Source: Cyclobacterium sp. SYSU L10401
Lineage (GTDB): Bacteria > Bacteroidota > Bacteroidia > Cytophagales > Cyclobacteriaceae
NCBI RefSeq assembly: GCF_010993705.1
Contig: NZ_WOFO01000004.1
Coordinates: 372,001-436,000, forward strand
Length of the DNA: 64,000 bases
Reading direction: 5' to 3'
The notes beneath the pieces are model-generated. The model was not told the DNA's origin, searched no databases, and saw nothing but the letters and a program-made list of their open reading frames with translations. This document shows positions 54,101-62,075 of the stretch, in pieces. The position numbers and the translations under genes were made by a program. Numbering within the stretch: the stretch's first letter is position 1; every line of letters starts with the position of its first letter.

Positions 54101-54326
54101 CGGGAACATTGATGGCATAACTTCCGTCGATATCAGTAATGGTACCAACGGATGTACCTTTGACCAAAACATTTACTCCAGGGATGGTCTCTCCAGAATC
54201 ATCGGAAACTTTTCCCTTCACTTGTCTGCTGGTTTGGGAAAAAACCTGCGGAGCAGTGGTCAGCAAAATGGCCAAAATGGTGACCAAACAGCCGAATTGC
54301 CGCAGTAGTAGTATGAATATCTTCAT
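51105..54326 (-). CDS. SusC/RagA family TonB-linked outer-membrane transporter
   Basis: The ATG at 54326 (MKIFILLLRQFG) gives a signal peptide ending QVFSQ. The 1073-residue product has an N-terminal carboxypeptidase-regulatory-like domain (VKGKVSDDSGETIPGVNV), a plug with the SusC signatures SALQGSVSGVRV, IIVRGG and LKDAAATSIYGARGSNGVV, and a 22-strand barrel ending in NFIFGANITF. It imports glycan fragments with TonB energy. An ECF sigma factor gene lies about 580 bp upstream on the same strand and may control it. Confidence 0.93.
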   Translation of the reverse strand: MKIFILLLRQFGCLVTILAILLTTAPQVFSQTSRQVKGKVSDDSGETIPGVNVLVKGTSVGTITDIDGSYAINVPEGSNTLVFSFIGYATKEVEVGNSNTLDLVLFPSLSDMEEVVVIGYGEQSRETLTTSITKVDEKVLESVPFPNAASALQGSVSGVRVQSTSGQPGAAPRIIVRGGTSINNPNGAAPLFIVDGVIRPDMNDISADDIASMQVLKDAAATSIYGARGSNGVVIITTKTGKSGQSKISYRYDLTLSEPGKLYEMANARDYLTMFRLGHIRPDKFPDETVRLGLPNGFGTGNDLSNNTAFTTQYLTPENEYKLNEGWESMPDPVDPSRTLLFQDNDIQSLIYQTGVSHNHHVGIQGGTEKATFNAGLGYLSNEGTVVTTAYDRLTFNLNGELKVKDNLSVFGRVLYTYNTTNTTGQSTAVTFYRSAGLAPTAKIYFEDGTLAPGTAANIGNPLYFLNNRVAESTAEKSTFTVGAHWDILPGLSFDPQLSMYNVNNDSYNFQPGFLNGPLNFVDTRNASASNYQWRQNQADLVFSYGKTFGENHNLDAKLGFAYYDRNIATLSASGRGASTDLIPTLNAASEPTAVNSSITDQVILGYFARVNYDLGQKYLLSLNMRYDGASNLGADNKWGFFPGISAGWNLHREDFWQDALPENLLRMKLRASYGENGNIGGLGDFAAQGAYGVGTRYAGISAIQNTVIPNPNLQWEQSRTIDIGADFSLFNQRLNFIVDVYRRVTDNLITSLPLPQSTGFSSVLTNLGSLENRGFELEMGASLLPEGSPVTWDLSLNASKVKNKILRLPPNGVENNRVGGVLVWDPSQEDYVWKGGLQEGGKLGEMYSRNQLGIYATDEEASNAPTDNYIVSADKTKYGGDTNWQDLDGNGIIDSRDQVYMGQEFPVWTGGITNSISYGNLNLYLRLDYTTGHTIFNWAKMFIDTNLFADNNMTQDKVDNSWKEQGDIAEYSRFYWGGERIQRNNFNGTATSGNSVFFESGDFLAVRELTISYTVPRALLDRIKINGLRFNVTGNNLHYFTRYKGLNPEEGGRDDGRYAIPKNFIFGANITF

Positions 54327-54910
54327 GGGATAATGATTAAAATGACACATTAACATTTACCTACCAAAGATATTATCAGATACATCCCTACTCTTCTACT
54401 TTTTTTTTGAATAGCAATACGATATTACCGTAACATTTTGTCTAGAAAGCATGGGGAAAAATTAATTGGTGTCAGGAATTTCCAGGCGTTAATTTTAGAT
54501 TGGCTTTCCGACCAGGCCATGGCCAATTTGACCAGTAAGCCATGCACTACTACTGACAACATGTTTACCCTACCAACAATGCAAGTAAACGGCTGGCATC
54601 CGGAAAGTCCGTCAGGTATAAGGTGAAAAACGAATGAAAAAGGCGAGCCGATGCACCGGACGCCAAAAAAGAAAAACACCCACTTTTTTTGAGATAAACA
54701 CCAGCATGCCCTCCTGGTTACTCCTGATAGCGGTCGGATCAAAAAATAAATACCAATGCAATTCAAAAAAAAGTCCGTATCCTTAGCTGAGGAAGTCTGA
54801 GGAAAAAACAGACCAGATAATTTGCCAAGGCAACAAATAAAACGATCTTAAAACCAGTCCAGTTCAGCCGAAAATTATTGATGTTATCCTGTAAACTTAA
54901 AAATATTAAT
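54327..54910. other. Non-coding stretch between sigma factor and susC
   Basis: This roughly 580-bp AT-rich stretch has no credible gene. A 113-codon minus-strand frame exists but has low-complexity composition. FecR-type anti-sigma sequence is not found here, although it is usual between an ECF sigma and susC. Short inverted repeats around 54550-54620 were not strong. Confidence 0.45.
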
Positions 54911-55438
54911 TTATTCCATCTCCCTTCTTAAAATAAACTTGGCTTTTACCAATTGGTTTTTGACGGTGTTTTTTGAAATCATCAGAATATCTGCTATTTC
55001 ATTATAGGATTTCTTTTCAAAATAATTCATCTCCAGGATCTGCCTCCTTTTTGGTGAAAGGTTTTGAATAATGCTTTCCATTCTGGTCAGCTGCTCCTCC
55101 TTTACCTGACTGCACGCTTCTTCCTCCTGATGGATCCTTTCCCAAAACTGCTCCTTCAGGTTGTTGTTTTTATTCAAGGCCTTCAGGTAATCAAATATTT
55201 CGTTTTTTACTGAGGTAAACACATAGGAATTGAAATTCAATTCCGGCTTGATGTTTTTTCTTCGTTTCAGGATTTTCATGATCACTTCATGGTAAATGTT
55301 CTCCGCCTCCTGTTCATCCTTGATAATGGAAACACTGAAACGGATCACAGGTATCCTGTAGTATTGGTAAATCTTCTCGAAGGCCTTTCGGTCTCCGTTT
55401 CGAAAACCATCCAGTAATTTTTTGTCAGGTTGTTCCAT
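54911..55438 (-). CDS. ECF sigma-70 factor (Bacteroidota expansion type)
   Basis: The 175-residue sigma factor has region 2 (FEKIYQYYRIPVIRFSVSI, DEQEAENIYHEVIMKIL) and region 4 (LSPKRRQILEMNYFEKKSYNEIA then ISKNTVKNQLVKAK) with the linker between. It is the size of ECF factors that pair with SusCD loci. No FecR/anti-sigma gene adjoins it. Its likely target is the susC promoter downstream. Confidence 0.88.
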   Translation of the reverse strand: MEQPDKKLLDGFRNGDRKAFEKIYQYYRIPVIRFSVSIIKDEQEAENIYHEVIMKILKRRKNIKPELNFNSYVFTSVKNEIFDYLKALNKNNNLKEQFWERIHQEEEACSQVKEEQLTRMESIIQNLSPKRRQILEMNYFEKKSYNEIADILMISKNTVKNQLVKAKFILRREME

Positions 55439-55839
55439 ATCCCAAGTATTTAAGTTGTAATAATATTTCGGTTACAGACCAAAACATATTATTTGGATTG
55501 GTCCGTCTTATTTTTTTATGAATATCAAGGTTTAAAACTAGAATTTCTGCGCAAATCACGTATATAAATCTTCAATTTGCGAATTTAACTAATCCATTTG
55601 GGGTTGGAAATGAAGGATTTAACAAAACCATCACAAAAAAATAACCTATTGATTGATTATATCATTTTAAAAACCGGTTCTTTTTAAAATTGTGTTAATT
55701 TTCCATACAAATCCTGATTATGGAACAAAAATTACTTTTTTCAGAATTCTGTTTGATTTTTTTAATTGATTAAATTTTTGGTTCATTTTTTGAATACAAA
55801 TAACCTGTATGCATTCATCAGTCTTTTTTATCAACAGAA
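55439..55839. other. AT-rich divergent intergenic region
   Basis: The stretch of about 400 bp separates the sigma factor (-) from a small protein gene (+). It is very AT-rich with several poly-T/A runs. No GG-N10-GC sigma-54 promoter, no tRNA and no clear operator were found. Confidence 0.4.
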
Positions 55840-55869
55840 GTGAAAGAGATTCATATAAACCAACTATCC

Positions 55870-56220
55870 ATGAAAACCATAGCAGCACATTTGCCCATTG
55901 TATTACTATACCTGGACAACCCTTCAGGCAATGAAAAAGTAAAAGGAAAACTAGAAAGTATTTATGAATGGTTAGAATGTAAATTGACCCGGACCACCGG
56001 ACACGACAGGTTGGATCAACTCAGGTCTACACCAGGCGATACACAGGTGAAAGAACAATGGAAAATGATTTTACAGGAGGCCTTTTCCGAGGATGATCTT
56101 TTTCGGGAAGAACTGGATGCGAATTTGGATGAGGGAATAGGCTTGATTCAAAGAAATGATCCTGAATGGTACCACAGTCATTTGAAAAATCAGCAAAAAA
56201 GCAGCCTAGAGATGGGTTGA
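55870..56220 (+). CDS. Small hypothetical protein
   Basis: The ATG at 55870 (MKTIAAHLP) gives 116 residues; an in-frame GTG at 55840 would extend it by ten. The product is soluble, mostly helical and acidic toward the C-terminus (EAFSEDDLFREELDANLDE), with no signal peptide, membrane segment or familiar motif. It lies between the ECF sigma factor (divergent) and a DUF1989 remnant (convergent). The function is not recognised; real coding use is supported by amino-acid-like composition and a clean start after AT-rich sequence. Confidence 0.5.
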   Translation: MKTIAAHLPIVLLYLDNPSGNEKVKGKLESIYEWLECKLTRTTGHDRLDQLRSTPGDTQVKEQWKMILQEAFSEDDLFREELDANLDEGIGLIQRNDPEWYHSHLKNQQKSSLEMG

Positions 56221-56273
56221 ACCAATCAAGCAGGCAGTAGGTTTGCAAACACTTTCCTTCCTTTGTTTAATTA

Positions 56274-56561
56274 TTAAGTAGGGTTTATCTCGTAGGCGAT
56301 GGGTTTGAAGCGATAATTGTTGGATTGCTCCGCTGAACAGGCGGTAAGGCCAATGATTAAATACATGCAGGCTTTAAATAAAACGTAGTCACCCGCTTTA
56401 CTTTCTGGAGGGGCCACTTGAATCCTCCCATCCAGGGCCACCTGCACATTCATAAAAATATTGAATGCTGTGGGAATGTCATCCGTCTGTATGTCAAATT
56501 GGGCTAAATTCTTTGCCAGGTTTTCAAAGCAGCTGGGATGGTAGTGGGGCTTATCATACAA
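56274..56561 (-). pseudogene. C-terminal remnant of a DUF1989 (urea carboxylase-associated) gene
   Basis: The 95-residue frame matches only the last part of DUF1989 proteins. It has the HPSCFENLAKNL stretch with its conserved Cys, then PTAFNIFMNVQVALDGRIQ split over two strands, PPESKAGDYVLFKACM and LTACSAEQSNN. Full-length members have about 100 more residues before this. Only about 50 bp separate it from the sigma-54 activator gene, so the N-terminal part is gone. It may have been part of an amine or urea pathway. It might still be translated as a short peptide, but a functional DUF1989 enzyme is unlikely. Confidence 0.6.
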
Positions 56562-56613
56562 TATCTGAAAGGTTTCAAATCATTACTATTCAAAAAAAAG
56601 CCGGCCTGCTTCG

Positions 56614-58041
56614 CTAATAGGCTAAATTTACAACTTTTAATTTGGAGTATAGGGTTTTTCTGTGGATGTTAAGAATCTTTGCGGCTTTTGTTTTATTAAA
56701 GTCAACTTTGTGCAGTACTTCCATAATTCTGGTTAATTCAGCCTGTCTGGCCGCTGATTTAAGATCCGTGTCAGCACCTTCATCCAGCCTATTTACAGCA
56801 TACCTTTCGTTTTTGGCCTTTGAAAGTCCATTTTCTTCAATGGGTACAAGCGCATCTAACAGCCCCTTAGGCAAAGCATTTTGATAAATACAGTTGTCCG
56901 CTTCGATAAACAAACAAGCCCTACGAATTACATTTCTCAATTCCCTGACATTTCCGGGCCACTCATACCTATTGAATATCCTTTTTACTTCCTCTGAAAG
57001 CAGGGGTTTTTCAATCTTTAATTCCTCGCTCGTCTGCTGGAGGAAATGATCAATGAATAGGGGTAGGTCCGAAATCCTTTGCTTTAAAGTGGGGACTTTC
57101 AAAATAAACTCACTTAATCTGAAAAACAGGTCCTCCCTAAAACAGTTTGCTCCGGACTTGACGATCAGGTCTTCTTTGGTCGCTGCAATTACCCTCACAT
57201 CGATGGGCAATTCATCAACCCCTCCGATTTTTCTAATGAGCTTTTCCTGAAGTGCCCTGAGCAATCCCATTTGCGTTTCCGGGGATAGGTTGGCGATTTC
57301 ATCCAGGAAAATGGTGCCTCCATTGGCCAGCTCAAACAAACCTGTTTTTTTAGTAATGGCTCCGGTAAAGGCTCCTTTTTCGTGACCAAAAAGCTCACTT
57401 CCTGCAATTTCTTTGGACAAGCTTCCGCAATCCACGGCTATAAATGGTTTATTGCATCGGCTACTTACTTTATGGATAAGCCTGGCCACGGCTTCTTTCC
57501 CTGTACCTGTTTCACCTTCTATTATAACGGTAAAATTAGTACTCCCTACCCTTTTTATCAGGTTGATCATCTCCAAAGCCTCTTTGCTTTCACCCACCAC
57601 AAAGCCGAATTCCTCATTTTTCCCATTCTCCCGGGACTTGGGTTGTTTGTTTGCAAAAGATGCTTCCGGGGAAAAGGATGTTTTCAGCTTATCGCAGTCC
57701 TGTATCACTTCGAGTAACTCATCTGGATGCAATGGCTTGGTCAGAAAATTGAATGCACCCCTTTTGATCAGATCAACAGCATTTTTTAAATTGACCTCCT
57801 GACTCATGAAAATCATGAATACTTCAGGCTGAATTTTCAATACTTTTTCAAAGAATTCCACGGCTCCTATATCAGGTAAGCGATATTCACTGATAATAAT
57901 ATCAAAATGGCGTTTTTTTATGATATTCAGAGCAGGGTTTCCCTGTGTAATGGTTTCCACTTCAAAATTTTTTTGCGAAAGAAATTTTTGTAAAAGCTCA
58001 CAAGTAGAAATTTGATTGTCAACAACTAATATCTTTTTCAT
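56614..58041 (-). CDS. Sigma-54-dependent NtrC-type response regulator with Glu at the phospho-site
   Basis: The start is taken at MKKILVVDN (58041). The 475-residue protein has a receiver domain (1-120), an AAA+ sigma-54 activator domain (about 145-385) and a Fis-type HTH at the C-terminus (TKAAKILNIHRKTLYSKLK). The AAA+ part is complete: GETGTGKE Walker A, GAFTGA sigma-54 contact loop and FLDEIANL Walker B. In the receiver, the phospho-acceptor Asp is Glu52 (DIIISEYRLP, codon GAA) and the acidic pair is DN; the Lys in FLTKPL remains. Glu can mimic phospho-Asp. No sensor kinase gene adjoins it. Confidence 0.9.
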   Translation of the reverse strand: MKKILVVDNQISTCELLQKFLSQKNFEVETITQGNPALNIIKKRHFDIIISEYRLPDIGAVEFFEKVLKIQPEVFMIFMSQEVNLKNAVDLIKRGAFNFLTKPLHPDELLEVIQDCDKLKTSFSPEASFANKQPKSRENGKNEEFGFVVGESKEALEMINLIKRVGSTNFTVIIEGETGTGKEAVARLIHKVSSRCNKPFIAVDCGSLSKEIAGSELFGHEKGAFTGAITKKTGLFELANGGTIFLDEIANLSPETQMGLLRALQEKLIRKIGGVDELPIDVRVIAATKEDLIVKSGANCFREDLFFRLSEFILKVPTLKQRISDLPLFIDHFLQQTSEELKIEKPLLSEEVKRIFNRYEWPGNVRELRNVIRRACLFIEADNCIYQNALPKGLLDALVPIEENGLSKAKNERYAVNRLDEGADTDLKSAARQAELTRIMEVLHKVDFNKTKAAKILNIHRKTLYSKLKVVNLAY

Positions 58042-58267
58042 AACATATAAGGCTTTTGGATCCTTTTGCCCGTTCAACTTGAGCAAATTAATTATATACA
58101 AAGATGGAGAAGAAAATGCCTCAATGTGTTACAATATAATCTCGGTTAGTTACATCTTGCTGGTATTAAATTATAAAAAGCCATTTACTATTATTGGAAA
58201 ATCTCTTTTCTTCTTCAGTTAGATTCAAATTATATTAAATAGCAAGGATAGAGATTTCAGTGGTAAA

Positions 58268-60895
58268 TCAGGGAAATACGGTGACGGTTTTACTTCCCTT
58301 TCCTGCCATGTCAAATGCCTTGATATTTACCCGTCCGCCAAGAGGGATTGGCCTTTCATAAAGATTGGAAGTAGGTCCTGGTTCGGAGCCATCTGTAGTG
58401 TATCGCAATTCAAGACCAGGAAAATCCACATTAACCTGTAAGGTGTCATTTTCAACCTTCACTCCCGGAGGGGCAATGCGGTAAAAATAGCCCCCATTCC
58501 AGTGGGATAATTTGGGATACTCCCTATGAGCGATGGTATTGGCAAAGCCATTCCACCCATTTTCTATCGCCTGATCCATAATTTCCAGGTTATCCTCTGT
58601 TTCCCAATTCCGCTCTTTTGCCCAGGCACTTTCGGCAAAACCCAGTAGCTTTGGAAAAATGTAATACTCAGCCATGTCACCTCCTTTTACAGTCTCTCCC
58701 CAAAGCTGCGCTTCCATGCCCAGGATGTTGCCTTCGTTCTCGGGAAATATTCGTTCCATGTCTTCAAATGCTGCTTTCCTATCCAGAGGTCTGCCCATAC
58801 TTGATTTATAGGTGGTTTTAAACCAGTCAAAAGGAGCAAATGTCCAGGCATTTCTGGTATCTACAAAGCCTGCCCAATACAAACCAGGTTCTGCAGGATC
58901 ATTGGAATAGGCCAGGTCAAAGTAAAAGTTTGACACATTACAAAGTACCACTTCATAACCCTGGTTCGCCAGCTGGTAGCCCAAATCCGGGTAATCAAAC
59001 ATATTGTTCCATATATAAGGTATGACCTTCCTACCCACAAATTCAGGATTGGGAACCAGGGAGCCGGATTCATTCCTTCTCAACGCCATTTCTTCCCACA
59101 CATGAACTTCCAAGCCCCGTTTTTCCAATCGTGTCAGTAATTCCCGAAAGAAAAAAGCCTGCAGGTTATCCATATCCCCTATATCGGGCAGTTCTTCCAG
59201 CAATAATTCCGTAGAGGATGACTCCCCCGGAGACTCCTCCAACAATTCCGCCACCATAGGTGATTGCGTCCAGGAACCTACAGGTACTTCATCTCCTCCG
59301 GCATGCATTTTTTTCATCTCCAGGCCCGCTTCAGCATACATAGCCATTAATTCATCCACTACCTTTTCATAAAAACGGTAGGTAGATTCCCGGACTACGC
59401 TGACGACATTATCCTTGTATGCCTGTGCCGAAAGGTACTCCGACTGATCATTGGGATCAATCAGACGGTATTCTTCGGCGGCAGCCTCGTCTCCTGCTTT
59501 CATATATTTCAGGTACCTGGCCTCCATGGATTTGATGGCAGCACGGGCATGTCCGGGGAAATTTAACTCCGGAATGACCGTAATGTGCCGGTCCCTGGCA
59601 TATTCGAGGATATCTATAAACTCTTCTCTGGAATAAAAGCCACTGCCATGACTGCCCTCCCCATAAGCTTCCGGACCGGAACCATAAGCAGGATGCAGCG
59701 CTGCCTCATCCATTCCATCCACATGCTGACGCTGTCCACCGACAGTTGTCAATTCAGGCAAACCTGGAATTTCAACCCTCCAACCTTCATCTTCAGAGGT
59801 GTAAAAAAGGAAATGATTCAGTTTGTAATGGGCCATCATATCCAATGTCTTTCTGATGGTTTCTTTGGTTTGAAAATTTCTGGCCACATCAACATGCAAA
59901 CTTCTGAACCCAAATCGAGGAACATCTTCTATATAAACGAAAGGCAAACCTACAGGTGATGATTCATTCAGATAAACCTCAGGCCCCATTAGTGCCAGCA
60001 AGCTTTGTACTCCGTAAAAAACCCCTGCTGCATCGCCCCCAGTTATGGTGATTCCATCCCCACTTATTTCCAGCTGGTAAGCTTCCTTTTTTTTGCCATC
60101 TATTCTGATATCAGCTATAGCAAGGGAAATCGCGGCTTCTCCACCCTGGCCTGCATTGCTGGCCAGGTTCACACCCGTCAGGCTTTCCAGTTTTTCGTTC
60201 AGGTAGGCGGCCTCATTTTCAAGGCCTTCTTGAAAGGCAATGGTCATTCCGGATTCAATTTCAAAGGTACCTGCTCCTTTTTCCATATGATAGGGCGAAG
60301 GTATAATCGGCAAAAGTTCCGATGAACTGACGGGTTCCATTTTTTCATTGGCATTGAATTGGCTGGCGGGGCTGTAGGTATTTTCTTCATCCATGGCTCC
60401 CCTGAGCAGTTGCTCCTTTCTTTCAAAAGGCCTTACTTCCCAGTTGCTGACAGGGATGGTCGCCAATTCCTGATCCTCGGCTCCATAAAACACCATGTAC
60501 AGACCCATAGGCGCATCGGTTTCTTTGATGACACCCTCTATTCCCGTATAGGATATTTCCATTTGTTTTCCCGCATCCAGGTAAAATCCCTCCCTTGGGC
60601 TGAGCTTATACCAATCTCCATTAATATGGGTAATATCTGCCTTGGTACTGCTTACAATCATCCGGGGAGACATATTAAAAAACAAAGCCCAACCTTCATC
60701 TTCCAATGGATCGTTTCCCTTATTTTCAATGATAAAGCGTGCTTCAAACTGTCCCTCCTCCTCAGTAAAGTTACTGACCAACTCCCATTCTAAATGAAGC
60801 TGATTGACGGTATTTTGCCAGGATTCCTCTTGCTGACAGCTGGTAAAGAAAATAAAAATGCCGAGGAGCAGAAAGTAAGTATTGCTTTTATTCAT
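58268..60895 (-). CDS. Beta-N-acetylhexosaminidase (glycoside hydrolase family 20), lipoprotein
   Basis: The 875-residue lipoprotein (lipobox FFTSC, Cys20) has an N-terminal immunoglobulin-like CHB_HEX domain (about 30-165), a GH20b alpha/beta domain (about 190-320), the GH20 TIM barrel (about 325-750) and a C-terminal strand domain with YTTDGSEPG. The catalytic pair Asp-Glu is in KMHAGGDEVPVG. A substrate-assisted mechanism on GlcNAc or GalNAc ends is expected. It is divergent from an acetyltransferase-like gene (60974), whose NagX-like family is often found with aminosugar use. Confidence 0.93.
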   Translation of the reverse strand: MNKSNTYFLLLGIFIFFTSCQQEESWQNTVNQLHLEWELVSNFTEEEGQFEARFIIENKGNDPLEDEGWALFFNMSPRMIVSSTKADITHINGDWYKLSPREGFYLDAGKQMEISYTGIEGVIKETDAPMGLYMVFYGAEDQELATIPVSNWEVRPFERKEQLLRGAMDEENTYSPASQFNANEKMEPVSSSELLPIIPSPYHMEKGAGTFEIESGMTIAFQEGLENEAAYLNEKLESLTGVNLASNAGQGGEAAISLAIADIRIDGKKKEAYQLEISGDGITITGGDAAGVFYGVQSLLALMGPEVYLNESSPVGLPFVYIEDVPRFGFRSLHVDVARNFQTKETIRKTLDMMAHYKLNHFLFYTSEDEGWRVEIPGLPELTTVGGQRQHVDGMDEAALHPAYGSGPEAYGEGSHGSGFYSREEFIDILEYARDRHITVIPELNFPGHARAAIKSMEARYLKYMKAGDEAAAEEYRLIDPNDQSEYLSAQAYKDNVVSVVRESTYRFYEKVVDELMAMYAEAGLEMKKMHAGGDEVPVGSWTQSPMVAELLEESPGESSSTELLLEELPDIGDMDNLQAFFFRELLTRLEKRGLEVHVWEEMALRRNESGSLVPNPEFVGRKVIPYIWNNMFDYPDLGYQLANQGYEVVLCNVSNFYFDLAYSNDPAEPGLYWAGFVDTRNAWTFAPFDWFKTTYKSSMGRPLDRKAAFEDMERIFPENEGNILGMEAQLWGETVKGGDMAEYYIFPKLLGFAESAWAKERNWETEDNLEIMDQAIENGWNGFANTIAHREYPKLSHWNGGYFYRIAPPGVKVENDTLQVNVDFPGLELRYTTDGSEPGPTSNLYERPIPLGGRVNIKAFDMAGKGSKTVTVFP

Positions 60896-60973
60896 AATTC
60901 AAAAGATTTAAATAGCCTTATTATTACCCCTCTTGGTATTAAATTGACTATTAAAAACACATAATTTTATTCT

Positions 60974-62071
60974 ATGAAGCCTACCATTACCCGATTGATC
61001 TCCCTGGATGCCTTAAGAGGGTTTACCATTGCCGCCATGATTCTGGTTAATTACCCCGGATCCTGGAGCCATGTATACCCGCCTTTACTCCACGCATCGT
61101 GGAATGGCCTTACCATGACGGATTTCATTTATCCCTTTTTCCTTTTTATCGTAGGTGTTTCCATTGCTTTTGCCTATACCAAAAGGCTTCAGGAAGGCTT
61201 TCCCAAGGAAGGAATGTATAAAAAAATCGTGGTACGTTCAATAAAGATTTTCGTTGTAGGCGTTTTTTTAAACCTTATCCCCACTTTTGATTTCACCGAT
61301 ATGCGCATTGCAGGCGTATTACAACGGATTGCGTTGGTATTTTTGGTTTGTGCTTTCCTTTTTCTAAACACAGACTGGAAAAAACAAGCCTATCTGGCGG
61401 GAAGCATATTATTGCTTTATTGGCTGGCCATGACCCTGATACCTACCCCAGATGAGGGCCTGATAATACTTGAACCCGGCCGGAACCTGGCCGCATGGAT
61501 AGACCGCATCCTTTTACCTGGAAAAATGTGGGAAGGCAGCTGGGATCCCGAAGGTTTATTCAGTACCCTTCCAGCTATAGTCACGGGTATTTTGGGCTTA
61601 CTGGCAGGAAAAATTTTACTCGGTAGGAGTAATGAACAGCTCAAAGCCAATTACTTGATGGCCATAGGAGTCCCGCTGGTATTGCTGGGTTTACTCTGGG
61701 CGCAGGTTTTTCCAATCAACAAGCACCTCTGGACCAGTTCCTTTACCCTGGTCACCGGTGGAACGGCATTTATCGCTTTAGGCGCCTGCTATTTTTTGGT
61801 AGACATTCTGGGCAAACAAAAAGGAACCAGTGTGGGTATCATTTTTGGTGCCAATGCCATCACCGTGTACGTACTGGCTGATGTCCTGTCTTTGCTGTTT
61901 TATGGATGGGAAATAGGTGGACAGTCCCTGAACACCCACTTTATGAATGGCCTCACAGGTTTGGGAATTTCCGCCAAATTGGCGAGCTTATCCTATGCCC
62001 TTTTATTTGTAGGAATAAATTTCATTCCTGCCTTCATCTTGTTCCGAAGAAAAATATTTATCAAACTCTGA
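60974..62071 (+). CDS. DUF5009/NagX-like (HGSNAT-type) membrane acetyltransferase
   Basis: The 365-residue integral membrane protein starts with the family signature RLISLDALRGFTIAAMILVN in two parts. The putative catalytic His lies in LLHASWNGLTMTDFIYPFF. About ten hydrophobic helices follow, with an HGSNAT-like order. Human HGSNAT acetylates terminal glucosamine across a membrane, and bacterial NagX-like proteins go with GlcNAc and chitin genes. It is divergent from the GH20 gene and ends 4 bp before the 62076 gene, so it shares an operon with it. Confidence 0.85.
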   Translation: MKPTITRLISLDALRGFTIAAMILVNYPGSWSHVYPPLLHASWNGLTMTDFIYPFFLFIVGVSIAFAYTKRLQEGFPKEGMYKKIVVRSIKIFVVGVFLNLIPTFDFTDMRIAGVLQRIALVFLVCAFLFLNTDWKKQAYLAGSILLLYWLAMTLIPTPDEGLIILEPGRNLAAWIDRILLPGKMWEGSWDPEGLFSTLPAIVTGILGLLAGKILLGRSNEQLKANYLMAIGVPLVLLGLLWAQVFPINKHLWTSSFTLVTGGTAFIALGACYFLVDILGKQKGTSVGIIFGANAITVYVLADVLSLLFYGWEIGGQSLNTHFMNGLTGLGISAKLASLSYALLFVGINFIPAFILFRRKIFIKL

Positions 62072-62075
62072 ATTC

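Noticed and set aside
54425-54766. 113-codon minus-strand frame between sigma factor and susC, considered as an anti-sigma gene
   Set aside because: Low-complexity and Cys/Phe-rich composition, no FecR features and no good start.
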